64,000 nucleotides of DNA from Xiphophorus maculatus (lineage: Eukaryota > Chordata > Actinopteri > Cyprinodontiformes > Poeciliidae), in NCBI RefSeq assembly GCF_002775205.1, contig NC_036450.1:20586479-20650478 (forward strand), in the 5' to 3' direction. Below, piece by piece: positions 62,830 through 64,000 of the stretch. Below the pieces are notes generated by a model. The model was not told the origin of the DNA. It saw only the letters and a program-made list of their open reading frames with translations, and made no database searches. Positions within the stretch are counted from its first letter, which is position 1, and each line of letters starts with the position of its first letter. The position numbers and the translations under genes are program-made.

Positions 62830-64000
62830 CCGGCAGCATCAACGTTTTTTATTTTATTTTATATTTTTAAATCTCTCTGACCTTGTTCGCCGCATTTAGC
62901 TATTCCACTTCCATGCTAATGAGGAACGCTGGTTGTTGGTTCTTGGGGGTAATCGAGTCAGATGTTGCAATAAAAGGAAGACATTAGTCGACCATGTAAG
63001 AAGTTCGTGTAATTAAATAAAATAACCTAAACATAAAATACAAAACCGCTGACCTAATTCTCTTTGTCTAAGGTCAGTTGGCTACTGCGAGTTGGAGGCC
63101 ATAAATTGGACCATGGTGACAAGGGAGGTTCAGCACCATGGACAGCAGCGCTGCCCACTCCTGTTTTAAGAGGAAAGGTGGGAATATTGGCTCTAAACTC
63201 CTGCGGTTCATTACCTACAAACGGACGTTTATGTGCACAGCATGTGTGAAGAAAATTTATGCTACCTTTTTGCAATTTTTTTTTAATTGAAGAATATGCT
63301 AAACCAGAGGATGTAAAAGTTTGTCTTAAACACAAAAAGCCTGAAATTATTTAGAAGCTAAACATTATTTTAGATTCACGTGACATTTGACATTTAAAAC
63401 AACAATTAATAAGCGCTTTGTCTTCATATTTAATATTTGTAGGTACTTAGCCTGGCAAAAGCTATCGTGTACATATGTGTGCGTTTGTGAGGGTCAATGG
63501 CTGAATGTGGCTCTATTGTGAAGAGCTTTGAGTGTTCAAAATGACTGAAAAAGTGCTGGGTAAGTTACATCCATTTGTCAAGACCGTTTACACGAAAAAG
63601 AAAACGACTATGTTTTGTTTACAATGCAGACTCTTTAATTATTGCCTGATTTGTTTTGTGTATTTCATTCTAAAAAGGTTGGAACGATGGCAGTCCAAGA
63701 GTAGGGAGTTTTGATTTGGAACAGACATTCCACTTAATTTGAATAGAAAATGTCTGAAGAAGTTTAAACTTGAGGGGGAAAAAAGCATGAGCCGATATTG
63801 CAAATAGTCTTCAAACAAAACAATATGTACCGCATCATAAAGGGATTGTAGAATTGCTGAAGAACGTATTGAAATGCATATCTGCAACCCTAAACTGTCA
63901 TCAGTATTTTAAGCTTTGTAGCCATACTTCTCAGCAACACGTAGAAGTCAGGCTCTTTTTTTCCCCGAAGATTAAGTAAGACCACATCCTGTATTTATTG
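62830..64000. other. No further gene seen at right edge
   Basis: AT-rich. If the 62.6-kb ORF is a terminal exon, its upstream exons should be on the minus strand here or beyond, but none is clear. Confidence 0.45.

Overview
The window is vertebrate nuclear DNA, almost certainly from a ray-finned (teleost) fish. It is AT-rich, with long introns and GT-AG splicing. It carries remnants of fish-type transposons: Tc1-like, hAT, a TTAA-site MITE and an L2-like LINE end. Three genes have clear vertebrate relatives: dipk1b (fam69b), mrps2 and ppp1r26. All three lie on the minus strand. From memory, their human counterparts all map to 9q34.3, so this looks like a conserved block, although gene order within it differs between vertebrates. 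Layout, left to right. (1) 1-25 kb is mostly intron-like or intergenic DNA. It contains a promoter-like block at about 1.6 kb. It also contains four short minus-strand exons (24.6, 13.8, 9.7 and 4.6 kb) whose splice phases fit one open reading frame. I read these as the 5' half of an unrecognised gene that starts in a CpG-rich block with a CAG (poly-Q) run and leaves the window to the left. Its introns hold a 1,528-bp hAT element with a perfect 8-bp target duplication, a TTAA-flanked MITE, a second MITE and Tc1 relics. (2) 25-34.5 kb has no convincing gene. Its main feature is a 3.2-kb element at 28.9-32.2 kb: about 150 copies of a roughly 20-bp unit between terminal inverted repeats. (3) 34.5-38.6 kb is dipk1b, complete in five exons (432 aa). 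(4) 40.4-42.9 kb is a short spliced minus-strand transcript with twin ETS sites and a TOP-like start. It may be a snoRNA-host gene of the SNHG7 type, but this is a hypothesis. (5) 44.4-47.2 kb is mrps2, complete in four exons (269 aa), with ZNF143/THAP11-type sites in its promoter. (6) 50.4-57.9 kb is ppp1r26: one large coding exon (1,059 aa), a short non-coding first exon and a CpG-rich promoter at about 57.8-58.3 kb that may fire both ways. (7) 58.4-64 kb is gene-poor, with one 63-codon minus-strand ORF ending on a poly-A signal at 62.6 kb. These genes do not form a pathway. Dipk1b is an ER-membrane kinase-like protein, mrps2 is a mitochondrial small-subunit ribosomal protein, and ppp1r26 is a nuclear/nucleolar regulator of protein phosphatase 1. 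Exon boundaries were derived by hand from splice consensus and reading phase.
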